From assembly GCA_035495465.1 (NCBI GenBank), contig DATJFX010000008.1:1-26621 (forward strand): a stretch of DNA of 26,621 bases, given 5' to 3'. How positions within the stretch are numbered: the first letter of the stretch is position 1; each line of letters opens with the position of its first letter. The notes under the pieces were generated by a model. It was not told where the DNA came from. It did no database searches and worked only from the letters and a program-made list of their open reading frames with translations. This DNA comes from DATJFX01 sp035495465. Its GTDB lineage: Bacteria > Patescibacteriota > Doudnabacteria > UBA920 > O2-02-FULL-48-8. The position numbers and the translations under genes are program-made. This document shows positions 1 to 8,619 of the stretch, one piece after another.

Positions 1-396
1 TCCGCTGCCGGCCAATGTTTTCAGATCGACTTGCTTTGATGTTCCGTCGTTCCAAGCAACAGTTACGACAATTTCTTTCATTCCCGTAAATCCCGAATAA
101 TCACTAATTGTATAATTGGCTGCGCCGGATGGAATCAAGCTTAACTGCGAATCGGAAAAAGTGTTCGATGGGGGTAAACTAGCAAAAGGCGTATTCCGCA
201 ATATTTCCATTTGGGTATTTGCGACGTGGTACGCAATATCTTCATACCTCTGTTTCCGGCTGATAGCTACGGTATTTAAAGCGGCTACATAAAAAACCAG
301 CAGAACGGAAAGCAAAAACATAGTAATCACAACTTCAATTAAGGACATGCCTGAATCGGAATTTATCGATTTTAATTTTGATTTTTCAGTTTTCAT
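1..396 (-). CDS. Type IV prepilin-like protein, N-terminal part (runs off window)
   Basis: Open frame of 132 codons from an ATG at 396 to the window edge, with no stop, so the C-terminus is missing. A short basic N-terminus is followed by Gly-Met-Ser-Leu-Ile-Glu and then about 20 hydrophobic residues. This is the class III prepilin signature: cleavage after Gly, residue +5 Glu, and a hydrophobic helix that packs in the pilus core. The rest looks like a pseudopilin globular domain. The product would be inserted in the membrane, cut by a PilD-type peptidase and assembled by the PilB/PilC machinery encoded just upstream. The start is one base after the pilC stop codon, implying translational coupling. 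Whether it is a major or minor pilin (PilV/GspI-like) cannot be decided from this fragment. Confidence 0.85.
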   Translation of the reverse strand, partial: MKTEKSKLKSINSDSGMSLIEVVITMFLLSVLLVFYVAALNTVAISRKQRYEDIAYHVANTQMEILRNTPFASLPPSNTFSDSQLSLIPSGAANYTISDYSGFTGMKEIVVTVAWNDGTSKQVDLKTLAGSG

Positions 397-397
397 A

Positions 398-1612
398 CTA
401 GTTGATACTTTGAGTAATACTGTAAATCGGAGTAATTAAAGCTAAGGCTAAAAATCCTACCACGACACCGATCACCATCATCATGACCGGCTCTAAAATC
501 GAAGAAAGATTTTTCATAGTCTGGTCAACCTCGGATTCGTAAAAATTGGCAACTTCAGTCAGCACGGCTTCTGTGGTACCTGACTCTTCTCCCACTTCCA
601 TCATTTGAATTACTAAATTTGAAAACAATTTCGGCTCTTTTTTAAAGGCTGAAGTTAACGGTGCGCCCATTTTTACTTTCGAGCCTGCATCAGCGATCAC
701 CCGCTGATAATAAATATTACCCACCACGTGCGAAGAAACTTCTAAGGCTTCCACAATCGACATGCCGCTCCGGATCAGCGAAGCAAACACGCGGACAAAT
801 CTCGCCAAATTAATCTTAATCACGATCGTAGAAATCACCGGCGTATATAAAATCACTTTATGTAAAACCGTCCGGCCCATATCGCTCCGCCGCCAGACAA
901 TAAATCCAAAAATCAAGCCGATAAACCCGAGCATGACTAAGATTCCATAATGGGCAAAGATATTCACCACAAAAATCACGACTCGAGTTGTGAGGGGCAG
1001 GGCAACGTTCGCTTCGGTAAAAGTTGCGGTAAGTTTCGGCAGAACAAATGTGAACATTAAAAATCCGACAATTACCAAAGCTCCCATAACAATTATGGGA
1101 TAAGTTAAAGAACCTTTGGCTTTCGACATCAAGTCATAGTCTCTCTGCATTTGTTCCGCCAGATAAGTCAGGTTTTGATCGAGATTTCCCGAAACCTCCC
1201 CGACCCGCACCATGGACACGAAAATTGCAGAAAAAACATCCGGATATTTCGCTAAAGAATCTGCTAAGGCTGTGCCGCCTTCCACCATGCGCGAAATATC
1301 CGCCACGACTTTTGCAAATTTCGGATTCGGAGTTTGGACTGCGATGACCTTCAACGCACGGGATAACGGCAAGCCGGCTTTAATCATCACGCTGAGATTT
1401 TTTATAAAAGTGATTTTATCCAGTAATTTAATTTTATGGATAAAATCAAAAGACGCCTTCCAGTTTAATCCTGCGCTCGCAATGCGAATAGAAACTGGGA
1501 TCAAACCTTGGGCGCGTAAAGCATCCACAACTGTGCGTTGATTTGCTCCAGCCATGACATCCTTTTGGAGCGTTCCGGCTTTAGTTCGGGCTGTATACTG
1601 AAAATTAGGCAT
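398..1612 (-). CDS. pilC: Type IV pilus inner-membrane platform protein PilC (GspF family)
   Basis: 404 aa, the normal length for the PilC/GspF family. It opens with the usual FQYTARTKAG-type N-terminus and contains two T2SSF repeats, each with the KAGLPLSRAL / RSGMSIVEAL type motif and a VGEVSG or VGEESG motif. Three hydrophobic segments are visible (about 170-195, 210-240 and the C-terminal 375-397). Known role: the inner-membrane platform on which PilB acts to extract and polymerise pilins. It starts 2 bases after pilB and ends 1 base before the prepilin gene, so the three form one operon. No anomalies were seen. Confidence 0.95.
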   Translation of the reverse strand: MPNFQYTARTKAGTLQKDVMAGANQRTVVDALRAQGLIPVSIRIASAGLNWKASFDFIHKIKLLDKITFIKNLSVMIKAGLPLSRALKVIAVQTPNPKFAKVVADISRMVEGGTALADSLAKYPDVFSAIFVSMVRVGEVSGNLDQNLTYLAEQMQRDYDLMSKAKGSLTYPIIVMGALVIVGFLMFTFVLPKLTATFTEANVALPLTTRVVIFVVNIFAHYGILVMLGFIGLIFGFIVWRRSDMGRTVLHKVILYTPVISTIVIKINLARFVRVFASLIRSGMSIVEALEVSSHVVGNIYYQRVIADAGSKVKMGAPLTSAFKKEPKLFSNLVIQMMEVGEESGTTEAVLTEVANFYESEVDQTMKNLSSILEPVMMMVIGVVVGFLALALITPIYSITQSIN

Positions 1613-1614
1613 GT

Positions 1615-3366
1615 TTACTGATCTTTACTCACTCTCACCACTTCCTCAATTGTAGTGCGGCCTTGCAGGCATTTAATAAATCCGTCCTGCCACATCATGA
1701 TCATACCTTCCTCAATTGCTTTGTCCTGGATCTGGGAAGTCGGCGCGCGTTTCATGATTAATTCTTGAATCGGAACCGAGACTTCCAAAACTTCGAAAAT
1801 TCCTTTTCGTCCGCGATAGCCGGTATTGCCGCACTTGTCGCAGCCGTGTCCTTTATAAAAAGTCAGTTCTGTCAAACTCTTGGTTTTCGCTTCCGCCACT
1901 TTTTCCTGGACTAAAATTTTAATTAAATGTTCTAAATTATATTCCTTGCGCAATGTCTCCTCGAAATCTTTGTCGATTTTGTATTCTTCCTTGCAATCCT
2001 GGCAGATCTGTCGCGTAAGACGCTGACCGATCACGGCATTCACGGTGGAGGCGATCAAATACGGCTCCACACCAATATCTAAAAGCCGAGGCAGGGCGCC
2101 TGCCGAGTTGTTTGTATGTAAAGTAGATAACACCACGTGGCCAGTCAGGGCCGCGTGAACTGCTTCTTCCGCGGTTTCGCCGTCGCGGATTTCTCCGATC
2201 ATAATGACATTCGGATCTTGCCGCAAAAGTGCGCGGAGGCCCATGGCAAAGGTCAGGCCGATCTTGGGGTTGACTTGCGTCTGGTTGATGCCAGGAATGC
2301 GGTATTCGATCGGATCTTCAATCGTTGAAATATTTACCGCTTTGGTATTCAACATGGATAAAACCGTATAAAGAGTCGTGGATTTTCCGCTGCCAGTCGG
2401 TCCAGTAACTAAGAGCGCGCCATGCGGTTTTTTTACGTTCCGCATAATCACGTCGTAGTTATGATGCACAAATCCCAGTTCTTCCAAAGTCAAAGCTTTT
2501 GCTGACTCGTCTAACAGACGGATCACGACTTTTTCGCCGTCAAATACCGGAATGGTAGAAACACGGAATGAGATATTATATTCATCTTTCTGGATTTTAA
2601 ACCGGCCATCCTGAGGCAGACGATGTTCATCAATTTTCAAACTGCTGACGACTTTTATGCGCGCAATCAATGCCGGTTGAATCACTTTTGGCAGAGTCAT
2701 CACGTCATGTAAAACTCCGTCAATTCGATATCTGACCATCACTTCTTTTTCCTGAGGCTCAATATGAATATCTGAGGCTTTTTCAAATATCGCGTATTCC
2801 AATAAAGTATCCACCACGCGCACCACAGGAATCTCTTCAGCCATTTCTTTCAGTTTTTCGGTAACCGTGGCTGGCTCTCCCCCTTTTTCATCTTTTTCCT
2901 GCTTGGAAACGATTTTTGCAAATTCCGCCTCCAAACTTGTATGGTATTGTTTCAGTCCGTACTCTAAAGACCCTTTGCTGATTAAAAAAGGAATAACAAT
3001 TAAGTCCGTTTTTTTCTTAATAGCATCCCGTGTTTCTAGATCGTCCGGATCCACCATACCTAAGCTTAATTTATCTTGGTCTTTGGCAAAGGCCACGACT
3101 TGGTGGCGCCTGGCAATCGGCTCTGGCACTAACAACAAGACATCTTTGGGGATTTGGCCCTTATCTTTTAGGTCCACGGGCTGCACATCATAAAACCCCG
3201 CGGCAATGGTATTTAGCTTTTCTTCATCCGCGATTTTTTTATCGATTATCAGATCTTCTACTGGCTGTCTTTTCTTTTTCGCTTCTTCTGAAAGTGCAGT
3301 CCAATTGGCCGCCGTGACGATTTTTTTTGAAATCAGAGCTTTTCTTAATTGATCTGGATCAAACAT
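1615..3366 (-). CDS. pilB: Type IV pilus assembly ATPase PilB (GspE family)
   Basis: 583 aa. Order of elements: an N-terminal MshEN/GspE-N domain (about 1-150), the DIHIEP motif (199-204), Walker A GPTGSGKS at 322-329, Walker B IMIGEIRD around 388-395, and the His box TGHVVLSTLHTN at 408-419. A zinc site is formed by Cys455, Cys458, Cys509 and Cys512. The intact N-domain and the tetracysteine support the extension ATPase rather than the retraction ATPase PilT. It powers pilus polymerisation at the cytoplasmic face. It is first in the operon pilB-pilC-prepilin and is driven by the promoter just upstream. Confidence 0.96.
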   Translation of the reverse strand: MFDPDQLRKALISKKIVTAANWTALSEEAKKKRQPVEDLIIDKKIADEEKLNTIAAGFYDVQPVDLKDKGQIPKDVLLLVPEPIARRHQVVAFAKDQDKLSLGMVDPDDLETRDAIKKKTDLIVIPFLISKGSLEYGLKQYHTSLEAEFAKIVSKQEKDEKGGEPATVTEKLKEMAEEIPVVRVVDTLLEYAIFEKASDIHIEPQEKEVMVRYRIDGVLHDVMTLPKVIQPALIARIKVVSSLKIDEHRLPQDGRFKIQKDEYNISFRVSTIPVFDGEKVVIRLLDESAKALTLEELGFVHHNYDVIMRNVKKPHGALLVTGPTGSGKSTTLYTVLSMLNTKAVNISTIEDPIEYRIPGINQTQVNPKIGLTFAMGLRALLRQDPNVIMIGEIRDGETAEEAVHAALTGHVVLSTLHTNNSAGALPRLLDIGVEPYLIASTVNAVIGQRLTRQICQDCKEEYKIDKDFEETLRKEYNLEHLIKILVQEKVAEAKTKSLTELTFYKGHGCDKCGNTGYRGRKGIFEVLEVSVPIQELIMKRAPTSQIQDKAIEEGMIMMWQDGFIKCLQGRTTIEEVVRVSKDQ

Positions 3367-3414
3367 TGGTTTTTTTCTTGATTTTTGATTTCTAAGGCCT
3401 TAAAAAGTATGATT

Positions 3415-3443
3415 ATTATATCACAAAACACCAAAAACGTCAA
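3415..3443 (-). promoter_or_regulatory. Sigma70-type promoter of the pilB operon
   Basis: On the minus strand TTGACG (3438-3443) is separated by exactly 17 bases from TATAAT (3415-3420). Transcription would begin near 3408, giving a leader of about 41 nt before the pilB ATG. The -35 hexamer lies in the 3' arm and tail of the terminator hairpin of the upstream gene. Confidence 0.75.
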
Positions 3444-3456
3444 AATCAGACGTTTT
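3434..3456 (-). terminator. Intrinsic terminator after the TPR protein gene
   Basis: Inverted repeat AAAACGTC/GACGTTTT (8 bp, 7-nt loop) about 30 bases after the stop of the TPR gene, followed on the minus strand by a T-rich tail. It overlaps the pilB promoter -35 region. Confidence 0.65.
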
Positions 3457-3487
3457 AAGTATTCATTTATATTCTACCTCCAAAAAT

Positions 3488-4189
3488 CTACTGTGCTGTT
3501 TGTAATTTTTTAATTTCTGCATCATAATCCGCCTTACCCGCAGGATCTACTTCGCCGGCTTTCTGCCACTCCACAATCGCCGCATCTTTCTGACCCAGAT
3601 ATTCTAAGTATCGCCCATAGGCTCTGACTACTTCTATAGCATTGCCGGTTTTCGTGAGCGCTTCATTATACAAATCCGTTAAATTCTTTTTCGGATCTTT
3701 CTGGCCCCAAATCCCGATATAAGTCAGCCAATACTGGGGATTTGTGCCATCTATGTCCACGGCCTTGCTCATGGCCACTACAGCCCGGTCATAGTCTTTG
3801 GAATCATTGTAAATATTCGCGTAAGTATACCAGACCTGATCTGGATAAGTATAATCCCCCTTTTCGTCCACTATTTTATCCAATGCAGCCATGGCATCTT
3901 TGTCTCGGCCCAAGGCATACCGTCGTACTGCCAACCGATAGTAAAAATCGTAACGATTCTGCGGATCCGCGGGTAGGCTGTTCTCTTGGGCTTCCAAACT
4001 GGCAACTTCCGCTTCCAGTTTCTGGCGATCCCCAGGCGTTAAGATCCGAAGCACGTCATTACCCGCCAGTTCATTGCCGCCCAAACTCCCAGATTTGCTT
4101 TTACCGAAATAACCTAAACCAATAAGAAAAATCAAAATTACGACCACTGCGACTAAACCAATTTTAGTTTGTTTGTTTAATGTAATCAT
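3488..4189 (-). CDS. Membrane-anchored TPR-repeat protein
   Basis: 233 aa. A short basic N-terminus leads into a single hydrophobic segment (about 9-27), then a coiled, charged linker, then helical TPR-like repeats (about 75-230) with typical W/Y-G-A-P spacing such as DAMAALDKI, RAVVAMSKAV and AAIVEWQKA. The predicted topology is one N-terminal anchor with the repeats outside the cytoplasm. It lies between the pilus operon and the glycan locus and ends at a terminator, so it is probably the last gene of the glycan transcription unit (39-base gap to the sugar transferase). A scaffold role in pilus or polysaccharide assembly is only inferred from position. Confidence 0.75.
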   Translation of the reverse strand: MITLNKQTKIGLVAVVVILIFLIGLGYFGKSKSGSLGGNELAGNDVLRILTPGDRQKLEAEVASLEAQENSLPADPQNRYDFYYRLAVRRYALGRDKDAMAALDKIVDEKGDYTYPDQVWYTYANIYNDSKDYDRAVVAMSKAVDIDGTNPQYWLTYIGIWGQKDPKKNLTDLYNEALTKTGNAIEVVRAYGRYLEYLGQKDAAIVEWQKAGEVDPAGKADYDAEIKKLQTAQ

Positions 4190-4228
4190 ACAGAGTTTAA
4201 CGCACCGACAAATAAAATATTACATCCC

Positions 4229-5536
4229 CTATCGCCCGCGCAAAGTTAGCAGATTAAAGACGGTTTTGGCAATAATCTCCAAATCGAACAAAATCGATTG
4301 ATATTTAATATAATATAGATCGTATTCCAGCTTCAGTTTACTTTCTTCCAAATTTCCGGCATAAACATTCAGCTGCGCCCAACCCGTGAGGCCAGGTTTT
4401 ACGATATGCCGCTCCTCATAAAAAGGAATGTCAGCTTTTAGCTGATTGACAATCCCCACTTGCTCGGGTCTAGGACCGATAACGCTCATATTGCCGCGTA
4501 GGAGGTTGATACATTGTGGTAATTCATCCAGCCTGCTTATGCGTAAAAATTTCCCCATGGCCGTAATTCGCGCATCATTTTTCTGAGTCCATTGGTTCGA
4601 AAAATCTCCGGAAACCATGGTTCGATATTTATAAATTGTAAAAATCTGTTCATCTAAACCTATTCTTTGTTGCTTGAAAATAATTGGCCCTTTAGAAGTA
4701 AGTTTTATGCCTACCGCTATGAATGGAAAAGTTATAAGAAAAACCAGAAAAATTATGAATCCGATCAACAAATCAAAAATATTTTTTACTATAGTAAAAA
4801 ATATTTTTCCTCTATATGCGATATTGCGCAAAAACCATATTTCGTCCAACGAAGGAATATAAATTCGCCTAAGTAAGCTTTCATAAAAATCATTATGATT
4901 AAAAAGCTGGATACCTTTCTTCCGCAAATTAAAAATTGTTTCGGTTAAGGATTTATTGCTATGCAGATTATCCGGGAAAATAACCACTCCTGACCGGGCA
5001 GGAAGATTTGCCAACTCTTTTTCACTGATATGTCCCATTACCCTGAAACCTAAATAAGAATGCTTAGTAATTTCTTCTTCCAGATACTTTAGTTCTTCAT
5101 TGAAGGAAAATAGATATACTGGCTGGATAAACCTGCTGAAAATCGCGATTTTGAGAATTAAATTCCAAACTAAGACCAATATAAAGGTTATTCCCACATC
5201 AACCAATAAAAATCTTCGCGGCGTCAAAATTAAGTGGGGCTGGAAATAAAAATAGCCGATTGCGATCAATAAATTGACGACCATGGCCGAGACTAGATTA
5301 AAAAATAAGGTAGTATAACGGCGAAAAGTCTCCCGATCGAAAAGTCGAAAACTAAAAAAAGTGATCATCCAAAAAACGTAGATGATACTAAAATGTAAGT
5401 AATGTAATTTTTGCGCAGCCAAAGACAGACCCTTCGGATACCAGATATGCATGGTAAGCCACAGGCTCAGATAAAATAATATTAAAATAGGCAAAATTAT
5501 CAACCAGAAACTGACTGCTCGTTTATAATTGAGCAT
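4229..5536 (-). CDS. Polyprenyl-phosphate sugar-1-phosphate transferase (WbaP/bacterial sugar transferase family)
   Basis: 435 aa. Four hydrophobic segments occur in the first 130 residues, then a Rossmann-like CoA-binding-type domain (about 135-215), a re-entrant membrane helix (about 250-277), and the catalytic bacterial sugar transferase domain. The domain shows IFKQQRIGL (286-294), KYRTM (303-307), SRLDELPQ (334-341) and SVIGPRPEQ (351-359). Known family role: transfer of hexose-1-phosphate from a nucleotide sugar to undecaprenyl phosphate, the first step in making an exopolysaccharide or glycan repeat unit. The sugar cannot be read from the sequence. It is followed upstream by the nucleotide-sugar epimerase gene after a 27-base gap. 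Confidence 0.92.
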   Translation of the reverse strand: MLNYKRAVSFWLIILPILILFYLSLWLTMHIWYPKGLSLAAQKLHYLHFSIIYVFWMITFFSFRLFDRETFRRYTTLFFNLVSAMVVNLLIAIGYFYFQPHLILTPRRFLLVDVGITFILVLVWNLILKIAIFSRFIQPVYLFSFNEELKYLEEEITKHSYLGFRVMGHISEKELANLPARSGVVIFPDNLHSNKSLTETIFNLRKKGIQLFNHNDFYESLLRRIYIPSLDEIWFLRNIAYRGKIFFTIVKNIFDLLIGFIIFLVFLITFPFIAVGIKLTSKGPIIFKQQRIGLDEQIFTIYKYRTMVSGDFSNQWTQKNDARITAMGKFLRISRLDELPQCINLLRGNMSVIGPRPEQVGIVNQLKADIPFYEERHIVKPGLTGWAQLNVYAGNLEESKLKLEYDLYYIKYQSILFDLEIIAKTVFNLLTLRGR

Positions 5537-5563
5537 ACTATTGGCAGTTAAATTAATCTCCCG

Positions 5564-6565
5564 CTATACTGCTGTCTTGCTTCCTTCTGCAGTTTTAACT
5601 TTTTGACTAGATAACTGATTAACCACCCAGTCATATGTTTTTTTCATTCCATCTTTCAACGGTGCATCTGGAGCCCATCCTAGCTTTTGTCGAATAAGGG
5701 TATTATCGGAATTCCTACCCCGGACGCCGAGCGGACCTTCTATATGTTTTATAGATAATTTTTTGCCAGCAATTTCCATAGTTATTTCGGCAAGTTGATT
5801 TATGCTGACCATCTCTTCGGAGCCGATATTTACAGGTCCATCAAAATCTTGAGATGCCATAAGACGCATTACCGCTTCTACGCATTGATCGACATATAGA
5901 AAAGAACGGGTTTGCTTTCCATCTCCCCAAATTTCAATCGTGCCGCCATCCGGCGCTTCTGCTACTTTACGAGCAATTGCAGCGGGGGCCTTCTCTTTGC
6001 CGCCTGTATAAGTTCCTTCGGGACCAAAAATACCATGAAAACGGGCAATCTTAGCTTTTATGCCATATTCCCTGGAAAAAGCTTGATAAACTCGTTCGCT
6101 GAATAATTTTTCAAATCCATAGTCGCTGTCGGGATGCGCCGGATAGACTGAATCTTCTTTGCAATTTGGATTGTTCGGATCTTCTTGATTTTCAACTGGG
6201 TAAACACAGGCGCTGGACGCATAAAAGACCTTGCCCATTTTCCATCTTGCTGCATATTCGCAAGCGTATAAATTAATCATGGCAGAATTATGCAGAATAT
6301 CTGCGTCATATTTGCCAGAAAAAAGATAGCCAGCGCCACCCATATCAGCCGCGAGTTGATACATTTCATCAAATCCATCGCATTCTAATTTCTGCCATGT
6401 TTCAGGCATGCGAAGGTCGCCAATTACAAATTTATCTGCTGCAGTCTGATTAAATTCCGGATATTTTAAATCGACTCCGATAACAAAACTGCCTTCCGAT
6501 TTGAGTCGCTTTACTAAATGATGGCCGATAAATCCGCCAGCCCCGCAGACCAATATTTTTTTCAT
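5564..6565 (-). CDS. NAD-dependent epimerase/dehydratase, GDP-mannose 3,5-epimerase-like
   Basis: 333 aa, an extended SDR. The NAD-binding GAGGFIG is at 8-14, the catalytic Tyr149 and Lys153 sit in YGFEK, and SSACVYP is at 117-123. LAADMGGAGYLFSG (71-84) closely resembles the substrate loop of GDP-mannose 3,5-epimerases, as does the EDSVYPAHPDSDYG stretch. The likely reaction is epimerisation of a GDP-sugar feeding the glycosyltransferases encoded upstream. The exact substrate is an inference, and other extended SDRs share parts of these motifs. A weak purine-rich site (GGAAT) precedes the ATG. Confidence 0.82.
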   Translation of the reverse strand: MKKILVCGAGGFIGHHLVKRLKSEGSFVIGVDLKYPEFNQTAADKFVIGDLRMPETWQKLECDGFDEMYQLAADMGGAGYLFSGKYDADILHNSAMINLYACEYAARWKMGKVFYASSACVYPVENQEDPNNPNCKEDSVYPAHPDSDYGFEKLFSERVYQAFSREYGIKAKIARFHGIFGPEGTYTGGKEKAPAAIARKVAEAPDGGTIEIWGDGKQTRSFLYVDQCVEAVMRLMASQDFDGPVNIGSEEMVSINQLAEITMEIAGKKLSIKHIEGPLGVRGRNSDNTLIRQKLGWAPDAPLKDGMKKTYDWVVNQLSSQKVKTAEGSKTAV

Positions 6566-6608
6566 TTTTATTCCTCAATAAAAAATCAATAATAAACGCC
6601 TAGTAATA

Positions 6609-7349
6609 TTAACTTTTTCTTAAGTATTGCGCAAGTTTAATCAAAATTTTGGGAATGAAAATTGCTAGAGGATTAACCTTCAGTCCATTTAGTTCCCATG
6701 CCTTATAACATTCCAGGTTGCCCTTCAGACTTAAATTGCTTTGCCCGCCCACCCGCATTTTCAAAAATACTTCAGGAACATAAAAAGTGGAAATCTTGTT
6801 GACCTCCAAAAATCTCAAAAATAATTCATAGTCCGCGGCAATTTTAAGATCCTCACGAAAATATCCATATTTTTCGAAAACTTCTTTTCGAACAAAGGAT
6901 GCGAAATGCGGCATTTGCCAACCTTTCCGATAATCTCCATCTTTATATGCCGAGGAGCGCCAATAACGTATTATTTTATCAGGATTGTCTTTGCTGACAT
7001 AAAGCAAATCCCCCCAACAAATTTCCACATCCTTAGCCAAGACAGTCTCGACAGCCTTTTCTACAACTTCGTTATTGGCATAAATATCGTCCGCACCGAG
7101 CCAGCCTATTAGCTCACCGCTAGCCATTTTTATACCCTTATTCAAAGCATCAAAAACTCCCCTGTCTTTTTCGGAAATAAATTTAATTTTTGATCCGAAG
7201 CTTTCCAGCACTCTAACTGTACCGTCTTTGGACCCGCCATCAATTACGATGCACTCAATATCCGAATGCTTTTGGGATAGTACAGAATTAATCGCCTCTC
7301 CGACGATTGATTGACGATTATAGACTGGGATTATGATTGAAACTTTCAT
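6609..7349 (-). CDS. Glycosyltransferase family 2 (WcaA-like)
   Basis: 246 aa from the ATG at 7349. The open frame extends 23 codons further, but those residues lack family similarity and lie inside the end of the neighbouring gene. From this start the protein opens directly with the GT2 strand MKVSIIIPVYNRQ, then the IDGGSKDGT nucleotide-binding motif, EKDRGVFDALNKGI, and the metal-binding GADD. A C-terminal helical segment ends in a short hydrophobic and basic tail that could sit on the membrane. It probably adds one sugar to the lipid-linked repeat unit. It overlaps the membrane protein gene upstream by 32 bases, and there is no clear Shine-Dalgarno, so coupling is likely. Confidence 0.88.
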   Translation of the reverse strand: MKVSIIIPVYNRQSIVGEAINSVLSQKHSDIECIVIDGGSKDGTVRVLESFGSKIKFISEKDRGVFDALNKGIKMASGELIGWLGADDIYANNEVVEKAVETVLAKDVEICWGDLLYVSKDNPDKIIRYWRSSAYKDGDYRKGWQMPHFASFVRKEVFEKYGYFREDLKIAADYELFLRFLEVNKISTFYVPEVFLKMRVGGQSNLSLKGNLECYKAWELNGLKVNPLAIFIPKILIKLAQYLRKS

Positions 7350-8619
7350 TTTTATTAGATGCAAAATATAAATGTATTCCCAATAGTAAGCCTGCAAGCG
7401 GGTTTGCAATAGCGCCAAAAATAAATAAGGAAACGAAGGCCGTCATAAAACTTATAATTAATGCGCCTCGGTACTCACGGCCATAAATAATACTTTTACC
7501 GATTATATATAAAATTATACCGATGAGAATAAAGCCGACTATGCCGAGTTCATATATTGTTTGTGAAAAACCACCTTCGATGCGCCCGCCCCAGACCCCA
7601 TGGCCGCCGGTTAATTTATCAAGCCAAGAAGGAAGAGCTTCAGTGCTTTTTGTACCTAGTCCAAATCCTATGCCATAAGTTTTAAAAATTCCACCATATA
7701 ACGCTAGTACAGGATTACCCAATCTATTGGTAACACTGGTATCATCTGCCAATGCTGAAGGCTCAGTTACTGAAGTTTGGAGTAATGCCCCACTTCTGCT
7801 TTGATTTAGACTCTTATTGAACAAAAATAAACTCACAACGATAAGAGATAATACCAAAACAGTGGCTTGGACCTTTTTTTCTCTGGAATTACTTTTTATA
7901 ACAAGCAATTCTATTCCTTTGCCCAATAAGAATAACAACAACATCATTAAACCTACTCCTGAATAAGACATCACAATCTGAGTCAATAATACTATCACGA
8001 TACCAATATACGACGCTGGACTGTATTTTTTTTGCTTGTATAAAAATTCATTGAGAATTAAAAAATAGATGCACATTGTAGCATAAAACGCAGGCTCAGG
8101 AGCAAATGAAGTAAAACCCGGAGCAAAATATTTGAATCCACGAAAACCGCCGGTTGCAAATCTATGCAGAAGAGGCGCAAATATCCCAAACCCAAAAAAT
8201 ACCTGATCTATTGCTCCGATAAACCATGCGCCAACAGCGCCAATAAAAAATGTTCCTGGAATATCTTGCCAAAACTTAAACCCAAAATAGGTCAGGATAA
8301 TCAAGGAAAAATACCCAAAAATAGACCGAAGACCTAAAACGAAATCCGCATCCTTCAAAAAAAATAAATGCACGAAAAAAACAATCCCTGTATAGATAAA
8401 AATTATTCCTAACATTTTCAGAGGGCCGGGAATATTGCGAAAGAATTTTTCTCGTTGCTCATAACAAATAACTAAGAGAAGCAGTAATGCAAATACTAAA
8501 GCCCATGGCTGAGTATCAGATGGAGTATGAATGGGAGAAATATACGGAAAAAAAACAGCTATTAACGCCAAAGTAATTAAAACTATTTTTGTCTTAGAAA
8601 CCCAAATATCTGAAATCAT
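7318..8619 (-). CDS. O-antigen ligase/polymerase-like multi-spanning membrane protein
   Basis: 433 aa from the ATG at 8619, which overlaps the preceding stop as ATGA. The longer open frame to 8715 adds residues that are only a shadow of the upstream gene. Ten to twelve hydrophobic segments can be counted, with one long soluble loop around 285-350 (TEPSALADDT onward) followed by GIGFGLGTKS, as in the large periplasmic loop of Wzy/WaaL-type proteins. Likely role: polymerising or ligating glycan units outside the membrane. It is one of two such proteins in the locus. The family is diverse and recognition rests mainly on topology and context. Confidence 0.75.
   Translation of the reverse strand: MISDIWVSKTKIVLITLALIAVFFPYISPIHTPSDTQPWALVFALLLLLVICYEQREKFFRNIPGPLKMLGIIFIYTGIVFFVHLFFLKDADFVLGLRSIFGYFSLIILTYFGFKFWQDIPGTFFIGAVGAWFIGAIDQVFFGFGIFAPLLHRFATGGFRGFKYFAPGFTSFAPEPAFYATMCIYFLILNEFLYKQKKYSPASYIGIVIVLLTQIVMSYSGVGLMMLLLFLLGKGIELLVIKSNSREKKVQATVLVLSLIVVSLFLFNKSLNQSRSGALLQTSVTEPSALADDTSVTNRLGNPVLALYGGIFKTYGIGFGLGTKSTEALPSWLDKLTGGHGVWGGRIEGGFSQTIYELGIVGFILIGIILYIIGKSIIYGREYRGALIISFMTAFVSLFIFGAIANPLAGLLLGIHLYFASNKNESFNHNPSL

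Noticed and set aside
4667..4876. Plus-strand small open frames inside the sugar transferase gene
   Set aside because: Antisense to a well-supported conserved gene, with no ribosome site or family resemblance.
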